This document shows positions 15,637-22,682 of a stretch of DNA of 34,373 nucleotides, in pieces. Origin of the DNA: Gammaproteobacteria bacterium (GTDB lineage Bacteria; Pseudomonadota; Gammaproteobacteria; DRLM01); contig CAKKSB010000114.1 in assembly GCA_919903055.1 (NCBI GenBank), positions 1 through 34,373 of the forward strand, read 5' to 3'. The position numbers were made by a program, and so were the translations under genes. How positions within the stretch are numbered: the first letter of the stretch is position 1; every line of letters starts with the position of its first letter. Below the pieces are notes generated by a model. It did not search any database. It was given only the letters and a program-made list of their open reading frames with translations, and was not told the DNA's origin.

Positions 15637-16521
15637 TCATGCCACCGGCTTGTTGTCTTGCACCCGCGCTTCGCGCTGATATAAAACCAACCCCAGTAAA
15701 ATCACCACCGTGCCCGCCCATACTTCCAGGCCGGGCCGCTCGTCATTGAGGACATTGCCGAGCAGCAAGGCGGTCACCGGCGTCACCAGGGTGATCAAGG
15801 CCACCCGGCCCGCGCTGAGCCGCTTGAGCACGTAGTAATACAAGACGAAACCGATCACCGATCCCACTACCCCGAGATACACTATCGACAAGGCGACGCG
15901 CGCCGGCAACACCCGCGGCACGACACCGTCGACCAGCCACCAAGTCGCGAGATACAGCGGCATCGCCACCAATAAACCACCGCTGGTCACCGCCAAGGCC
16001 GGCACTTCGGCACCGATTAGTTTGACCCGCACACTGCTGATCGAATGCAACACCACCGACACCAGCACCGCGCAAATCCCTTGCAGCGCCAGCGGACCCT
16101 GCTGACTACCGCCGCCGAAGATCATCACCAGCCCCGTCAAACCCGCCGCGATGCCCGCGAGTTTGCCGGGCGTGAAGCTGCGTTCGCCCAGCCACGCCAT
16201 CGCCAGGGCGCCGGTCACCAGCGGGGTCAGCCCGAACAACACCGCGATCAAACCGGAAGGAATATATTGCGCGCCCCAATAGACGCAGAGCATGGAACCG
16301 TAAATGCCGATACCCGCCGCGAGATAAGTACGCACCGCCGCGCGATGCCAGGGCAACTCGACCCGCAACAGCCGGATCAAGGCGAGACACACCACGGCGC
16401 CGAGCAGCATGCGGCCGGTGACGCCGAATAAAAAGCCGACATCCTGTCCACTCCACTTGATCGCCAGCGGCGTCGTCGACCAGATTAGAATAAGGCCCAA
16501 ATAGGCGGCAGGCACGGACAC
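15637..16521 (-). CDS. EamA-family (DMT superfamily) transporter
   Basis: Ten-helix inner-membrane transporter of the drug/metabolite superfamily with two EamA repeats (about 5-140 and 150-285). The substrate is unknown; relatives export amino acids or metabolites. Clear helices include YLGLILIWSTTPLAIKW, GLIAVLFGLTPLVTGALAMAWL, LAGIAAGLTGLVMIFGG, VALSIVYLGVVGSVIGFVLYYYVL and VALITLVTPVTALLLGNVL. The conserved ERP-like motif is NDERPG. An ATG at 16566 is in frame but lies in the T-tract of a minus-strand terminator. GTG 16521 has AAGGAG at 5-6 nt and is the better start, giving 294 residues. The gene lies upstream of the aminotransferase, perhaps exporting or importing its substrate or product (inference only). 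Confidence 0.87.
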   Translation of the reverse strand: MSVPAAYLGLILIWSTTPLAIKWSGQDVGFLFGVTGRMLLGAVVCLALIRLLRVELPWHRAAVRTYLAAGIGIYGSMLCVYWGAQYIPSGLIAVLFGLTPLVTGALAMAWLGERSFTPGKLAGIAAGLTGLVMIFGGGSQQGPLALQGICAVLVSVVLHSISSVRVKLIGAEVPALAVTSGGLLVAMPLYLATWWLVDGVVPRVLPARVALSIVYLGVVGSVIGFVLYYYVLKRLSAGRVALITLVTPVTALLLGNVLNDERPGLEVWAGTVVILLGLVLYQREARVQDNKPVA

Positions 16522-16550
16522 GATAACTCCTTCCCAGGACGGCGGCGCTA

Positions 16551-16585
16551 CAAACAAAAAAGCCACGGAACGCGGGTTCCGTGGC
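16551..16585 (-). terminator. Rho-independent terminator (minus strand)
   Basis: Perfect 10-bp stem GCCACGGAAC / GTTCCGTGGC (16562-16571 with 16576-16585) with a 4-nt loop, followed on the minus strand by TTTTTTG and a further T-rich stretch. It ends minus-strand transcription coming from the ExeA-like gene (stop at 16811), and separates it from the EamA gene. Confidence 0.92.
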
Positions 16586-16612
16586 CTTGGGATCGCACTG
16601 CGTTGACTGTAA

Positions 16613-16798
16613 TTACGGCACTAGCAATAGATATTCCCCGGCCACTTCATCGCACGCCATACTCGCGCCTGGCATGGGCGAGAGACAATGACGGTAACGG
16701 CCGGTTGAAGATAAATGCACATGATCGAAAGTCTGCCCGCGGGCCTGGGGGCTGTCAAGCGGCGCGCGCCGTTGCGGCGATTCATTAATATCTCGCAA
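16613..16798 (-). CDS. Possible small protein downstream of ExeA-like ATPase
   Basis: A 61-codon frame beginning with TTG 12 bp after the ATPase stop and ending 27 bp before the terminator hairpin, exactly filling the space between them. The sequence includes FDHVHLSSTGRYRHCLSPMP and ACDEVAGEYLLLVP. Third codon positions are GC-rich in the way of the neighbouring genes. I recognise no family. The TTG has only a weak CAGG upstream. It may instead be untranslated 3' sequence of the ATPase mRNA. Confidence 0.3.
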   Translation of the reverse strand: MRDINESPQRRAPLDSPQARGQTFDHVHLSSTGRYRHCLSPMPGASMACDEVAGEYLLLVP

Positions 16799-16810
16799 GC
16801 CTGGATCAGT

Positions 16811-18046
16811 TCAACCGCATAAGTTGATCGTCGCGATCGCAATATTCGCTGACCGCAACCGATCGACGCGTACGCTGTCCATCGTCGCGACGGATCCGGT
16901 CACCGCGGGCAACAACGGCGCACCGACCGCATGCCGATCCAGAATACCGCTGATCGGCCATACCCAAATCAGCAGGGCCACTACAACTATCACCGCCATT
17001 CCAACCAAGGATCGCATGAACGAACGAGGCGCGCCCAGCCCATCCGGTGCGTCCCCCTCCGGCGATTGAGCGAACGACGCACTTGCATCGGCCACGGCCG
17101 CCGACGGCGGTGGCAATGAAACAGTTTCTTGATCAGCCTGAAACGGCGCGGATGATCTGGCGTTTGGCATAGCCGCTTGCGCCGCGCCCAACGCACCGAG
17201 ATTCTCGTCGATACACGCATCCGCATCGGCCGCATCATGCTCCAGACCCGCTTCCGTCACCCATTCCGCGTGCACGCGCGCCACGGCCGCCACATCGAAT
17301 TCATGCCGTTCCTCCAGGCAGCCGAACAGCAACAATCGATCGCATAGCGCATTAATCCGCCGCGGAATACCGTGGCTTAATCCATGTATCAATCCGATCG
17401 CCGCGCCGCTGAAACTTGGATCACCGCGCCAACCCACGTAACGCAGACGATGAAGAATATAACCGCGGGTTTCCTCGGGCAGCAGCGGCTCGAGGTGATG
17501 CGTAGCAATCACCCGTTGCTGCAAGGCGGAATGCGCCAGCACGTCCCGCAACGGCGGCTGGCCAAGCAAAATACATTGCAACAAAGAACGCGCGCCATGT
17601 TGGAAATTGGAAAGCATGCGCAGCTCTTCGAATGAACTCGGCGGCAAATTGTGCGCCTCGTCCACTACTAATAAAACCCGTTGGTCTTTTTGAGCGCGGC
17701 CCAGCAGAAAACCGTATAGCCGGTTAATCAAATCAGACTTGGTACCGCGCTGGGCAAGCTGGAATGCGCCGGCGATGGCGCGGAGTAAATCGTTGGCTTG
17801 CAATTGGGTATTGACCAATTCACCGACCACTCTCTGGCGGCCGGCCACTTTGCCAGACAACGTACGCACCAGAGTGGTTTTCCCGGTACCGGCGGCCCCG
17901 GTGACCACGATAAAACCTTCACCTTGATATAAGCCATAACGCAGATACGCCAACGCGCTATTGTGGGTAGCGCTGGTGAAAAAGCAGCGGGGTTCCGGAC
18001 TGAGGCGAAACGGTTTTGCCTGTAATCCGTAAAATTTTTCGTACAT
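16811..18046 (-). CDS. ExeA/GspA-like AAA+ ATPase (PEP-CTERM/XrtA-locus type)
   Basis: 411-residue ATPase. The N-terminus MYEKFYGLQAKPFRLSPEP, then ALAYLRYGLYQGEGFIVVTG, is characteristic of the putative secretion ATPase subfamily found in exosortase/PEP-CTERM exopolysaccharide loci (TIGR03015-like), itself related to ExeA/GspA. Walker A GAAGTGKTT is at 50-58, Walker B LLVVDEAH at 125-132, and an arginine-rich RRINALCDRLLL segment follows. After an acidic, Ala/Pro-rich linker (about 270-340) comes one membrane helix at about 347-366 and a short periplasmic tail. This fits an inner-membrane-anchored ATPase. GAGG precedes the ATG by 7 nt. None of the usual xrtA, PEP-CTERM or exopolysaccharide genes lie nearby, so it is an orphan in this window. 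Confidence 0.85.
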   Translation of the reverse strand: MYEKFYGLQAKPFRLSPEPRCFFTSATHNSALAYLRYGLYQGEGFIVVTGAAGTGKTTLVRTLSGKVAGRQRVVGELVNTQLQANDLLRAIAGAFQLAQRGTKSDLINRLYGFLLGRAQKDQRVLLVVDEAHNLPPSSFEELRMLSNFQHGARSLLQCILLGQPPLRDVLAHSALQQRVIATHHLEPLLPEETRGYILHRLRYVGWRGDPSFSGAAIGLIHGLSHGIPRRINALCDRLLLFGCLEERHEFDVAAVARVHAEWVTEAGLEHDAADADACIDENLGALGAAQAAMPNARSSAPFQADQETVSLPPPSAAVADASASFAQSPEGDAPDGLGAPRSFMRSLVGMAVIVVVALLIWVWPISGILDRHAVGAPLLPAVTGSVATMDSVRVDRLRSANIAIATINLCG

Positions 18047-18463
18047 CCATGACCTCGTTAAACGCTAAAAAAACTGGCTGATTTTTCGCCGTGAACGGCA
18101 AGAAAGCTTAAGCTGAAAAGTGAACAAGATGTCGTTCCGCGCGACCATGCTTGAGACAGGATTCCGATAAGTCGATCGACCCGTGGTTGGAATCCCATGC
18201 CGCTCAGGTAGAGTCCTGCGCGGTTATCACTCAGTATAGGCGTGATAGTGGACATGCACAAAAACAAAGAGTCTTTTTCCGCATCGTGGATAAGTTTTAT
18301 TTTTACTTGCTATCAAGATCCGCGATAAGTGACAGAGCCATGATGACTTTGTCGGACAGCACGGAACAACTAAAATTCAATCCAATGTCATATGTGTTGT
18401 TGCGGCGACAGCTCAATCTTGGGATACACTCATTATCCTTATTAATTATTTACGATATCCGAC
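18047..18463. other. Divergent intergenic region between ExeA-like gene and hslR
   Basis: 417 bp of lower GC without a convincing gene. A perfect 10-bp palindrome AGCTTAAGCT lies at 18105-18114, about 60 bp before the ATPase start, where an operator could be. AT-rich sequence just before hslR (TTGGGA at 18419-18424 and TATCCT/TATTAA around 18434-18445) may be its promoter, but the spacing is not ideal. Open frames in this stretch lack Shine-Dalgarno sequences and family features. Confidence 0.5.
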
Positions 18464-18856
18464 ATGACAGACCACGACAAAGTGCGGCTCGATAAATGGT
18501 TGTGGGCGGCGCGCTTCTTCAAAACCCGCGCCCTCGCCGCGGAAGCGATTAGCGGCGGCAAAATCCACATCAACGGCACCCGGGCCAAACCGGCCCATGC
18601 CGTGAATCCCGGCGATGAAATGCAGATTCGCAAAGGACCTTACCAATTCACCGTGGCGGTCAAAGAAATTTCGCGCAGCCGCGGCCCGGCCAGCGTGGCC
18701 GCATTGCTGTATGAGGAAACGCCGGCGAGTATCGCGAGCCGGCAACAACTCGCCGAACAGCACCGACTCCTGGCGGCGACGGGTCCCCAGCCCGGTGAAC
18801 GGCCGACCAAGCGTCAACGCCGTCAAATAGCCCGCTTTACAGGCCGCGGTGAATAA
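18464..18856 (+). CDS. hslR: Ribosome-associated heat shock protein Hsp15 (S4 domain)
   Basis: 130-residue S4-domain RNA-binding protein (E. coli Hsp15 is 133). Hsp15 binds free 50S subunits that carry a stalled peptidyl-tRNA and moves the tRNA so the chain can be released. The S4 domain occupies about 7-70: VRLDKWLWAARFFKTRALAAEAI, then GGKIHINGTRAKPAHAVNPGDEMQI (seen as KIHINGTRAKPA). The basic C-terminal tail (GERPTKRQRRQIARF) matches the family. It is convergent with the XRE regulator gene, with only 18 bp between the stops and no obvious terminator. Regulation by heat is known in E. coli; no sigma-32 promoter is evident here. Confidence 0.95.
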   Translation: MTDHDKVRLDKWLWAARFFKTRALAAEAISGGKIHINGTRAKPAHAVNPGDEMQIRKGPYQFTVAVKEISRSRGPASVAALLYEETPASIASRQQLAEQHRLLAATGPQPGERPTKRQRRQIARFTGRGE

Positions 18857-18874
18857 ACCGGCGCACAGGGCTTT

Positions 18875-19258
18875 TTAGGATGGGTGATCTTCCCTTCCCG
18901 TGGCCATGCCATCAATCACGTCCAGCAACGATTTCCGTTTGCGCGGGCTGAGGCCGCGGTAAAGATCCAGCAAACGCTTCTCGTCAGAACTCAAACGCGA
19001 TTCGGCCCCGCTGTAAGCCGGCCGCTCATCCCGCACAGCGGGGTCGTAACGCATCTCACCGCGCCCGGTAGCCAGCCATTCAAAACGCACGTCCAGCACC
19101 ACCGCCACGTGGGAGAGATGCTCTACCTTGGGATGGGTGCCACCCTCGCTCTCCCATTGAATACAGGCGCTGGGATGCACCCCCACCCGCCGCGCCAATT
19201 CGGACTTGGTCATCACCACCGCCTCACGCGCCAACTTGATACGTTCCCCGATTTCCAT
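18875..19258 (-). CDS. XRE-family HTH transcriptional regulator
   Basis: 127-residue DNA-binding protein. Residues about 4-62 form a lambda-Cro/C1-type helix-turn-helix: IGERIKLAREAVVMTKSELARRVGVHPSACIQWESEGGTHPKVEHLSHVA, with TKSELARRVGVHPSACIQW as the HTH core. The segment FEWLATGRGEMRYDP then follows, as in phage-type and other short XRE repressors. The C-terminal half is helical (SSDEKRLLDLYRGLSPRKRKSLLDVI) and may dimerise. No peptidase motif of the S24 type. TTG 19267 is possible, but ATG 19258 has AGG at 9 nt spacing. It is divergent from the CsrA-like gene: the intergenic space has TGCTAA half-sites overlapping both promoters, so it probably controls itself and its neighbour (inference). 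Confidence 0.88.
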   Translation of the reverse strand: MEIGERIKLAREAVVMTKSELARRVGVHPSACIQWESEGGTHPKVEHLSHVAVVLDVRFEWLATGRGEMRYDPAVRDERPAYSGAESRLSSDEKRLLDLYRGLSPRKRKSLLDVIDGMATGREDHPS

Positions 19259-19292
19259 CCAACTCAACCTGCCAAAAATACGGCTCTGATTA

Positions 19293-19331
19293 TTAGCAGT
19301 GACCGGCAGCTTGCAATGTAAGTGTTGCTAA
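19293..19331. promoter_or_regulatory. Candidate operator: inverted TTAGCA / TGCTAA half-sites
   Basis: TTAGCA (19293-19298) and TGCTAA (19326-19331) form an inverted pair 33 bp centre to centre, about three helical turns. The right copy abuts the -35 TTGACA of the CsrA-like gene. The left copy, read on the other strand as TGCTAATAATC, overlaps the probable -10 of the XRE gene. This arrangement suits a repressor acting on both promoters, most simply the XRE protein itself. Confidence 0.4.
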
Positions 19332-19332
19332 C

Positions 19333-19360
19333 TTGACATTTATTTAGTAATTCTTATAAT
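19333..19360 (+). promoter_or_regulatory. Perfect-consensus sigma-70 promoter of the CsrA-like gene
   Basis: TTGACA (19333-19338), 16-bp AT-rich spacer, TATAAT (19355-19360): both hexamers match consensus at all six positions. Transcription should start near 19367, giving a leader of about 90 nt before the ATG at 19457. Such a promoter is strong unless repressed, which fits the adjacent operator candidates. Confidence 0.85.
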
Positions 19361-19456
19361 TGAAGTCGATGCGCAGACGGACTCTCACTCTCGACCACAA
19401 CCGTGTCGGCCACAGCCGTACCTCGCATCCCGTGTTCGCCAAGAAAAAGGAACCCT

Positions 19457-19657
19457 ATGCGCATCATCACTTGCAGACCCGGCCATTCGGTGGAGATCAA
19501 ACTAAAGACGCCCGCCTCATCTCAACTCCCGGCGTATCAATTATTCGCGTACGAGAGCATCGAGATTTTCGTCGGGAGGGTAAAAGAGCATGAAATAAAA
19601 CTGGCGGTCATGGCACCCCGCCAATTCGCGGTTTTACACAATCATTATTGGTGCTGA
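19457..19657 (+). CDS. Divergent CsrA/RsmA-like protein with an insertion
   Basis: 66-residue protein that I align with CsrA, the dimeric RNA-binding regulator that recognises A(N)GGA motifs in mRNA leaders. The first 16 residues, MRIITCRPGHSVEIKL, match strand 1 and the turn of CsrA (I3, T5, R7, G9, I14 shared). Residues 35-65 match strands 2-5: GRVKEHEIKLAVMAPRQFAV shares V-K, the alternating beta pattern and the A-P-[KR]-x-[VF]-A-V signature. Between them lie about 17 extra residues (KTPASSQLPAYQLFAYE) not found in CsrA. The position of CsrA Arg44, which contacts RNA, is His here, Leu4 is Ile and Arg6 is Cys. AAGGA lies 5 nt before the ATG; an open frame back to 19403 lacks similarity. It may bind a different RNA motif or act as an antagonist. 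Family assignment is by eye. Confidence 0.65.
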   Translation: MRIITCRPGHSVEIKLKTPASSQLPAYQLFAYESIEIFVGRVKEHEIKLAVMAPRQFAVLHNHYWC

Positions 19658-19714
19658 CGGGTTTACGAATGAAACGGCGGGTTTGCACAACAGCCGGAGA
19701 CGAGGGAGGATATC

Positions 19715-19741
19715 GCGCGACCTGACGGCCGCGCTTCTTTT
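19715..19741 (+). terminator. Weak intrinsic terminator candidate after the CsrA-like gene
   Basis: Stem GCGCG (19715-19719) with CGCGC (19730-19734), followed by TTCTTTT. The stem is short (5 bp) with a 10-nt loop, so efficiency would be modest. It lies 58 bp after the CsrA-like stop codon and before the convergent PilZ-like gene. Confidence 0.35.
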
Positions 19742-19787
19742 GTACACACAGCAGCGCACTCGACGGCGTGACACAACGCCAATGGCG

Positions 19788-20174
19788 TTAGCCCCTCGCC
19801 TCCGTGCGAGGCTGCTGTAAATCGTCTTTCAGCGTGAGAAACAACAAGGCATTCGCCTGGGCATTCACCGGATTGAGGCGAATACCCACGCGAAAATTTT
19901 GATAGGCACGCATGCTCACACCCACCCGGTCCGAGCGTACGCACCACATTACCGTTCCGTCCAAATCCGACCGCCATCCTTCCGTGGTGTAGCGCACTTT
20001 AACTTGCGAACCGCATTCCAAAGGCGAGGGCACATCCAAACCGATACCCGACACGCAGACGTCGTTGGCACGGATGTAGTGATACTCGCGTTCACCATCG
20101 ACCAAATGAAAAGCGCCGCCAGTGAAATATTTTGGAATGGGTAAGCGTGAGTTTGACCGACTGTCAGTGAACAT
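19788..20174 (-). CDS. PilZ-domain-like protein
   Basis: 128-residue probable cyclic-di-GMP-binding protein. It has a PilZ-like pattern: R-S-N-S-R (RxxxR) at about 6-10, then about 35 residues of beta strands (FHLVDGEREYHYIRANDV), then CVSGIGLDVP. PilZ domains usually have D/N-x-S-x-x-G here, and this protein has C-x-S-x-x-G. The remaining strands follow (SQVKVRYTTEGWRSDLDGTVMW, VGVSMRAYQNFRVGIRLN). The start at 20174 has GGAGGG upstream; an in-frame ATG at 20210 has no Shine-Dalgarno. PilZ proteins control motility, pili or polysaccharide in response to c-di-GMP. It sits next to the CsrA-like gene, convergently. The Cys substitution leaves c-di-GMP binding uncertain. Confidence 0.72.
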   Translation of the reverse strand: MFTDSRSNSRLPIPKYFTGGAFHLVDGEREYHYIRANDVCVSGIGLDVPSPLECGSQVKVRYTTEGWRSDLDGTVMWCVRSDRVGVSMRAYQNFRVGIRLNPVNAQANALLFLTLKDDLQQPRTEARG

Positions 20175-20336
20175 GATTCTGTTTCCCTCCTTGCGGCTGG
20201 CAAGCTCCATTACTATAACTCAAGCGCCAGAATGACGGCGCATTATTAACAACGGAACCGATAATGCAAAGCACATACCAGTTTAAAGCGTGCTGGAATA
20301 GGACTTTAACTATTCAACTCGCCACTCATCCGAGCT

Positions 20337-21542
20337 TTAACTAACGGTGAATGCCTGTAAAGTGTCCTGAATCTGATCGAGGGCGTTATCTATTTGTTGG
20401 CGGGTAATGACCAAGGGCGGCGCGAACCGCACGACGGTGTGATGGGTTTCCTTACTGAGTATTCCCCGCTGCATGAGCGCCTCGCACAAAGCCCGCGCGG
20501 AAACCCGGACCGTATCTACTTCCAAACCGATCAATAAACCTTTGCCGCGCGCCTCGCGTATCAGAGGGCTGTTTATTTCCCGCAAGCGTCCCAAAAAATA
20601 ATCGCCCAACTCGGCGGCCCGCTCGGCATACCGGTCTTCCAACATTACATTGACGGCTTCCAAGGCCACCGCCGACGCCAGCGGATTACCGCCGAAGGTG
20701 CTGCCGTGATCGCCGGGCTGAAACACCTCCATCACTTCGCGGCGCGCGAGGAAGGCGGACACCGCCAGCAACCCACCGCCCAAGGCCTTGCCGAGCACCA
20801 CCCCATCAGGTTTTACGCCGTCGTGCGAACACGCGAACAGCGCGCCGGTGCGCGCCATGCCGGTTTGAATCTCGTCGCAGATCAACAATACATTATATTT
20901 TTTGCAGATGCGGGCGCACTCGGCGAGATAGCCCACCGGTGGAATCACGATGCCGCCTTCACCTTGAATGGGCTCAACTAGAAACGCCGCTGTATCGGGC
21001 GTAATCGCCGCCTCCAAAGCCGCCGCGTCACCATAGGCAACGCGTTTCATGCCGGGTGGAAACGGTCCGAAACCCTCGCGATATTGCGGCTCCGAAGAGA
21101 GGCCGACCACGGCGATGGTGCGACCGTGAAAATTGCCGTCGCAGGCGATGATCTCCGCCCGCTCCGGCGCGACGCCTTTTACGGTATAGGCCCATTTGCG
21201 CGCGGCTTTCAACGCGGTCTCCACCGCCTCGGCGCCGCTGTTCATGGGCAGCGCCATATCGAAGCCGGTGATGTCACAAAGTCGCTGTAAAAACGGCGCG
21301 AGCCGGTCCGAATAAAATGCCCGCGACACCACCGCGAGTCGCGCCGCCTGTTCACTGAGCGCGCGCACCAGGCGCGGATGACAATGGCCATGGCTCACCG
21401 CCGAATAGGCGCTCATCATATCGAGATAGCGTTTGCCCTGATCGTCCCACACGTATACGCCCTCGCCCCGCACCAGCACTACCGGCAAGGGCGCGTAGTT
21501 ATGCGCGCAATAACGTTGTTCGAGTTGTATCGTAGGGTTCAT
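20337..21542 (-). CDS. rocD: Ornithine aminotransferase
   Basis: PLP-dependent class III aminotransferase converting L-ornithine and 2-oxoglutarate to glutamate-5-semialdehyde and glutamate. The 401 residues match RocD/OAT: RYCAHNYAPLPVVLVRGEGVYVWD at the N-terminus (seen as NYAPLPVVL), LDMMSAYSAVSHGHCHP, LPMNSGAEAVETALKAARKW, CDGNFHGRTIAVVGLS, VEPIQGEGGI, ICDEIQTGMARTG and the Schiff-base lysine in VVLGKALGGG, then HGSTFGGNPLAS. The substrate-specific N-terminal 'N-Y-x-P-L-P-V' distinguishes OAT from acetylornithine aminotransferase. Its ATG overlaps the arginase stop (ATGA at 21539-21542), so the two are translationally coupled. Together they turn arginine into glutamate semialdehyde plus urea. 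Confidence 0.95.
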   Translation of the reverse strand: MNPTIQLEQRYCAHNYAPLPVVLVRGEGVYVWDDQGKRYLDMMSAYSAVSHGHCHPRLVRALSEQAARLAVVSRAFYSDRLAPFLQRLCDITGFDMALPMNSGAEAVETALKAARKWAYTVKGVAPERAEIIACDGNFHGRTIAVVGLSSEPQYREGFGPFPPGMKRVAYGDAAALEAAITPDTAAFLVEPIQGEGGIVIPPVGYLAECARICKKYNVLLICDEIQTGMARTGALFACSHDGVKPDGVVLGKALGGGLLAVSAFLARREVMEVFQPGDHGSTFGGNPLASAVALEAVNVMLEDRYAERAAELGDYFLGRLREINSPLIREARGKGLLIGLEVDTVRVSARALCEALMQRGILSKETHHTVVRFAPPLVITRQQIDNALDQIQDTLQAFTVS

Positions 21543-22426
21543 TCATCCGCTCCCGCACTTACCGCGCACAAAATACGCCGCAGCAAACGCAAGGTCATTT
21601 GATCGTGGTCGAGGTGCGGGTTGTATTCGGCGATTTCCAACGCCAAGCAATTTTGATCATAGCGTGTCGCCGCCAGCGCCCGCACCAGTTCATCGGCGCC
21701 GATCCCTTCGGGGGAAGGCGTACCCACGCCGGGTGCGTCGCGAGGATCCAGCGCGTCCAAATCCAAGGTGATTCCATAACCGGCGCTAGCGCCCGAGACC
21801 CGCGCCACGGCTTCCCGCCACACCGTCGCGAAACCGCGCCACGCAACCTCGTCCATTAAAATTACCCGCACGCCCAAAGCAGCCAACAACGCCGCCTCGC
21901 CGGCTTCGAAGCTGCGCACACCCAACAAACACACATGAGCGGGATTTAATTTCGCGGCCGGGCCGGCGAGATGCGTCAGCTCATTTAAACCGTGCCCCAA
22001 TAAACACGCCAAAGGCATACCGTGCAACGCACCGCTGGGACTGGTTTGCGGCACGTGACTGTCCATATGCGCATCCACCCACAGCAAGCCGAGAGTGCCG
22101 CGCTCGGCCACCGCGCCGTACACGCCGCTCCACGTACCCACCGCGCACGAATGATCGCCGCCGATGACGATGGGGAAATAATCGGCCGACACGCACCGTC
22201 GTACCGCACTCGCCAAGCGTTGATTAATCTCCACTACCGCCGCGGTCACGTCACGTTCGGTCGAGGGCGGCGCGGCGCGTAAAATTTCATAAGACGGTGG
22301 AGCATGTCCCTCCGACGCGAGACAGGACAACGGCATCGTCGCTAATAACCTATCCGGCCCGTCTTCGCAGCGCCGGTCGCGGGCGCCCCAACCGCTGGCG
22401 ACGCCGATCAATGTGAGGTCTTTCAT
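21539..22426 (-). CDS. rocF: Arginase
   Basis: Manganese-dependent hydrolase that splits L-arginine into ornithine and urea. The 295 residues contain all three ureohydrolase signatures: IVIGGDHSCAVGTW (H in GGDHS), LLWVDAHMDSHVP (D-A-H-x-D-x-H) and GITLDLDALDPRDAPGVGTP (D-x-D). The SGALHGMPLACLLG segment is typical of arginases rather than agmatinases. It is the first gene of a two-gene operon with rocD, overlapping it by 4 bp. No Shine-Dalgarno is obvious before the ATG, and a short possible reading frame ends 13 bp upstream. Urease genes are not in the window, so the fate of urea is unknown. The pathway would supply nitrogen or carbon from arginine. Confidence 0.95.
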   Translation of the reverse strand: MKDLTLIGVASGWGARDRRCEDGPDRLLATMPLSCLASEGHAPPSYEILRAAPPSTERDVTAAVVEINQRLASAVRRCVSADYFPIVIGGDHSCAVGTWSGVYGAVAERGTLGLLWVDAHMDSHVPQTSPSGALHGMPLACLLGHGLNELTHLAGPAAKLNPAHVCLLGVRSFEAGEAALLAALGVRVILMDEVAWRGFATVWREAVARVSGASAGYGITLDLDALDPRDAPGVGTPSPEGIGADELVRALAATRYDQNCLALEIAEYNPHLDHDQMTLRLLRRILCAVSAGADE

Positions 22427-22439
22427 ACTGCATCATTCA

Positions 22440-22577
22440 TTAAGAATACTTATCCAAGATATCGACAGTAAACCCGTACTTCTCCATAGCCTTATCTATC
22501 AAACCCAGCAAGTATCCTAAAAGTCCATTTAGAGAATTTTCACGGTGTATCACATCGGCATGCGTAATCCTGTCCAC
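22440..22577 (-). other. Possible small reading frame or gene remnant just upstream of rocF
   Basis: A 45-codon frame from GTG 22577 to TAA 22440, ending 13 bp before rocF on the same strand. It reads VDRITHADVIHRENSLNG then LLGYLLGLIDKAMEKYGF and TVDILDKYS, which looks protein-like. Codon use is clearly more AT-rich than in the neighbours (TTA, ATA, AAT, TCT), suggesting foreign origin. The frame is open for about 17 more codons upstream without a better start. No family recognised and no Shine-Dalgarno; it may be the C-terminal stub of a lost gene or a leader peptide. Confidence 0.3.
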
Positions 22578-22682
22578 AATCCGAACGCTGCACGATCGCA
22601 GAGACGCGCTTTTTCCATTGTGCTAAAGTCGTGATTATTGTTCGAGGAAAAGCGCCGAGACCGCGCATCGCGCCGCCATCCC

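Noticed and set aside
18151-18495. A 114-codon plus-strand frame upstream of hslR
   Set aside because: No Shine-Dalgarno or family feature; it runs through AT-rich promoter sequence and overlaps hslR in another frame.
20175-20336. PilZ-like gene as part of the rocFD operon
   Set aside because: A 160-bp gap with AT-rich sequence and the small GCGCC/GGCGC hairpin separates them, and the functions are unrelated.
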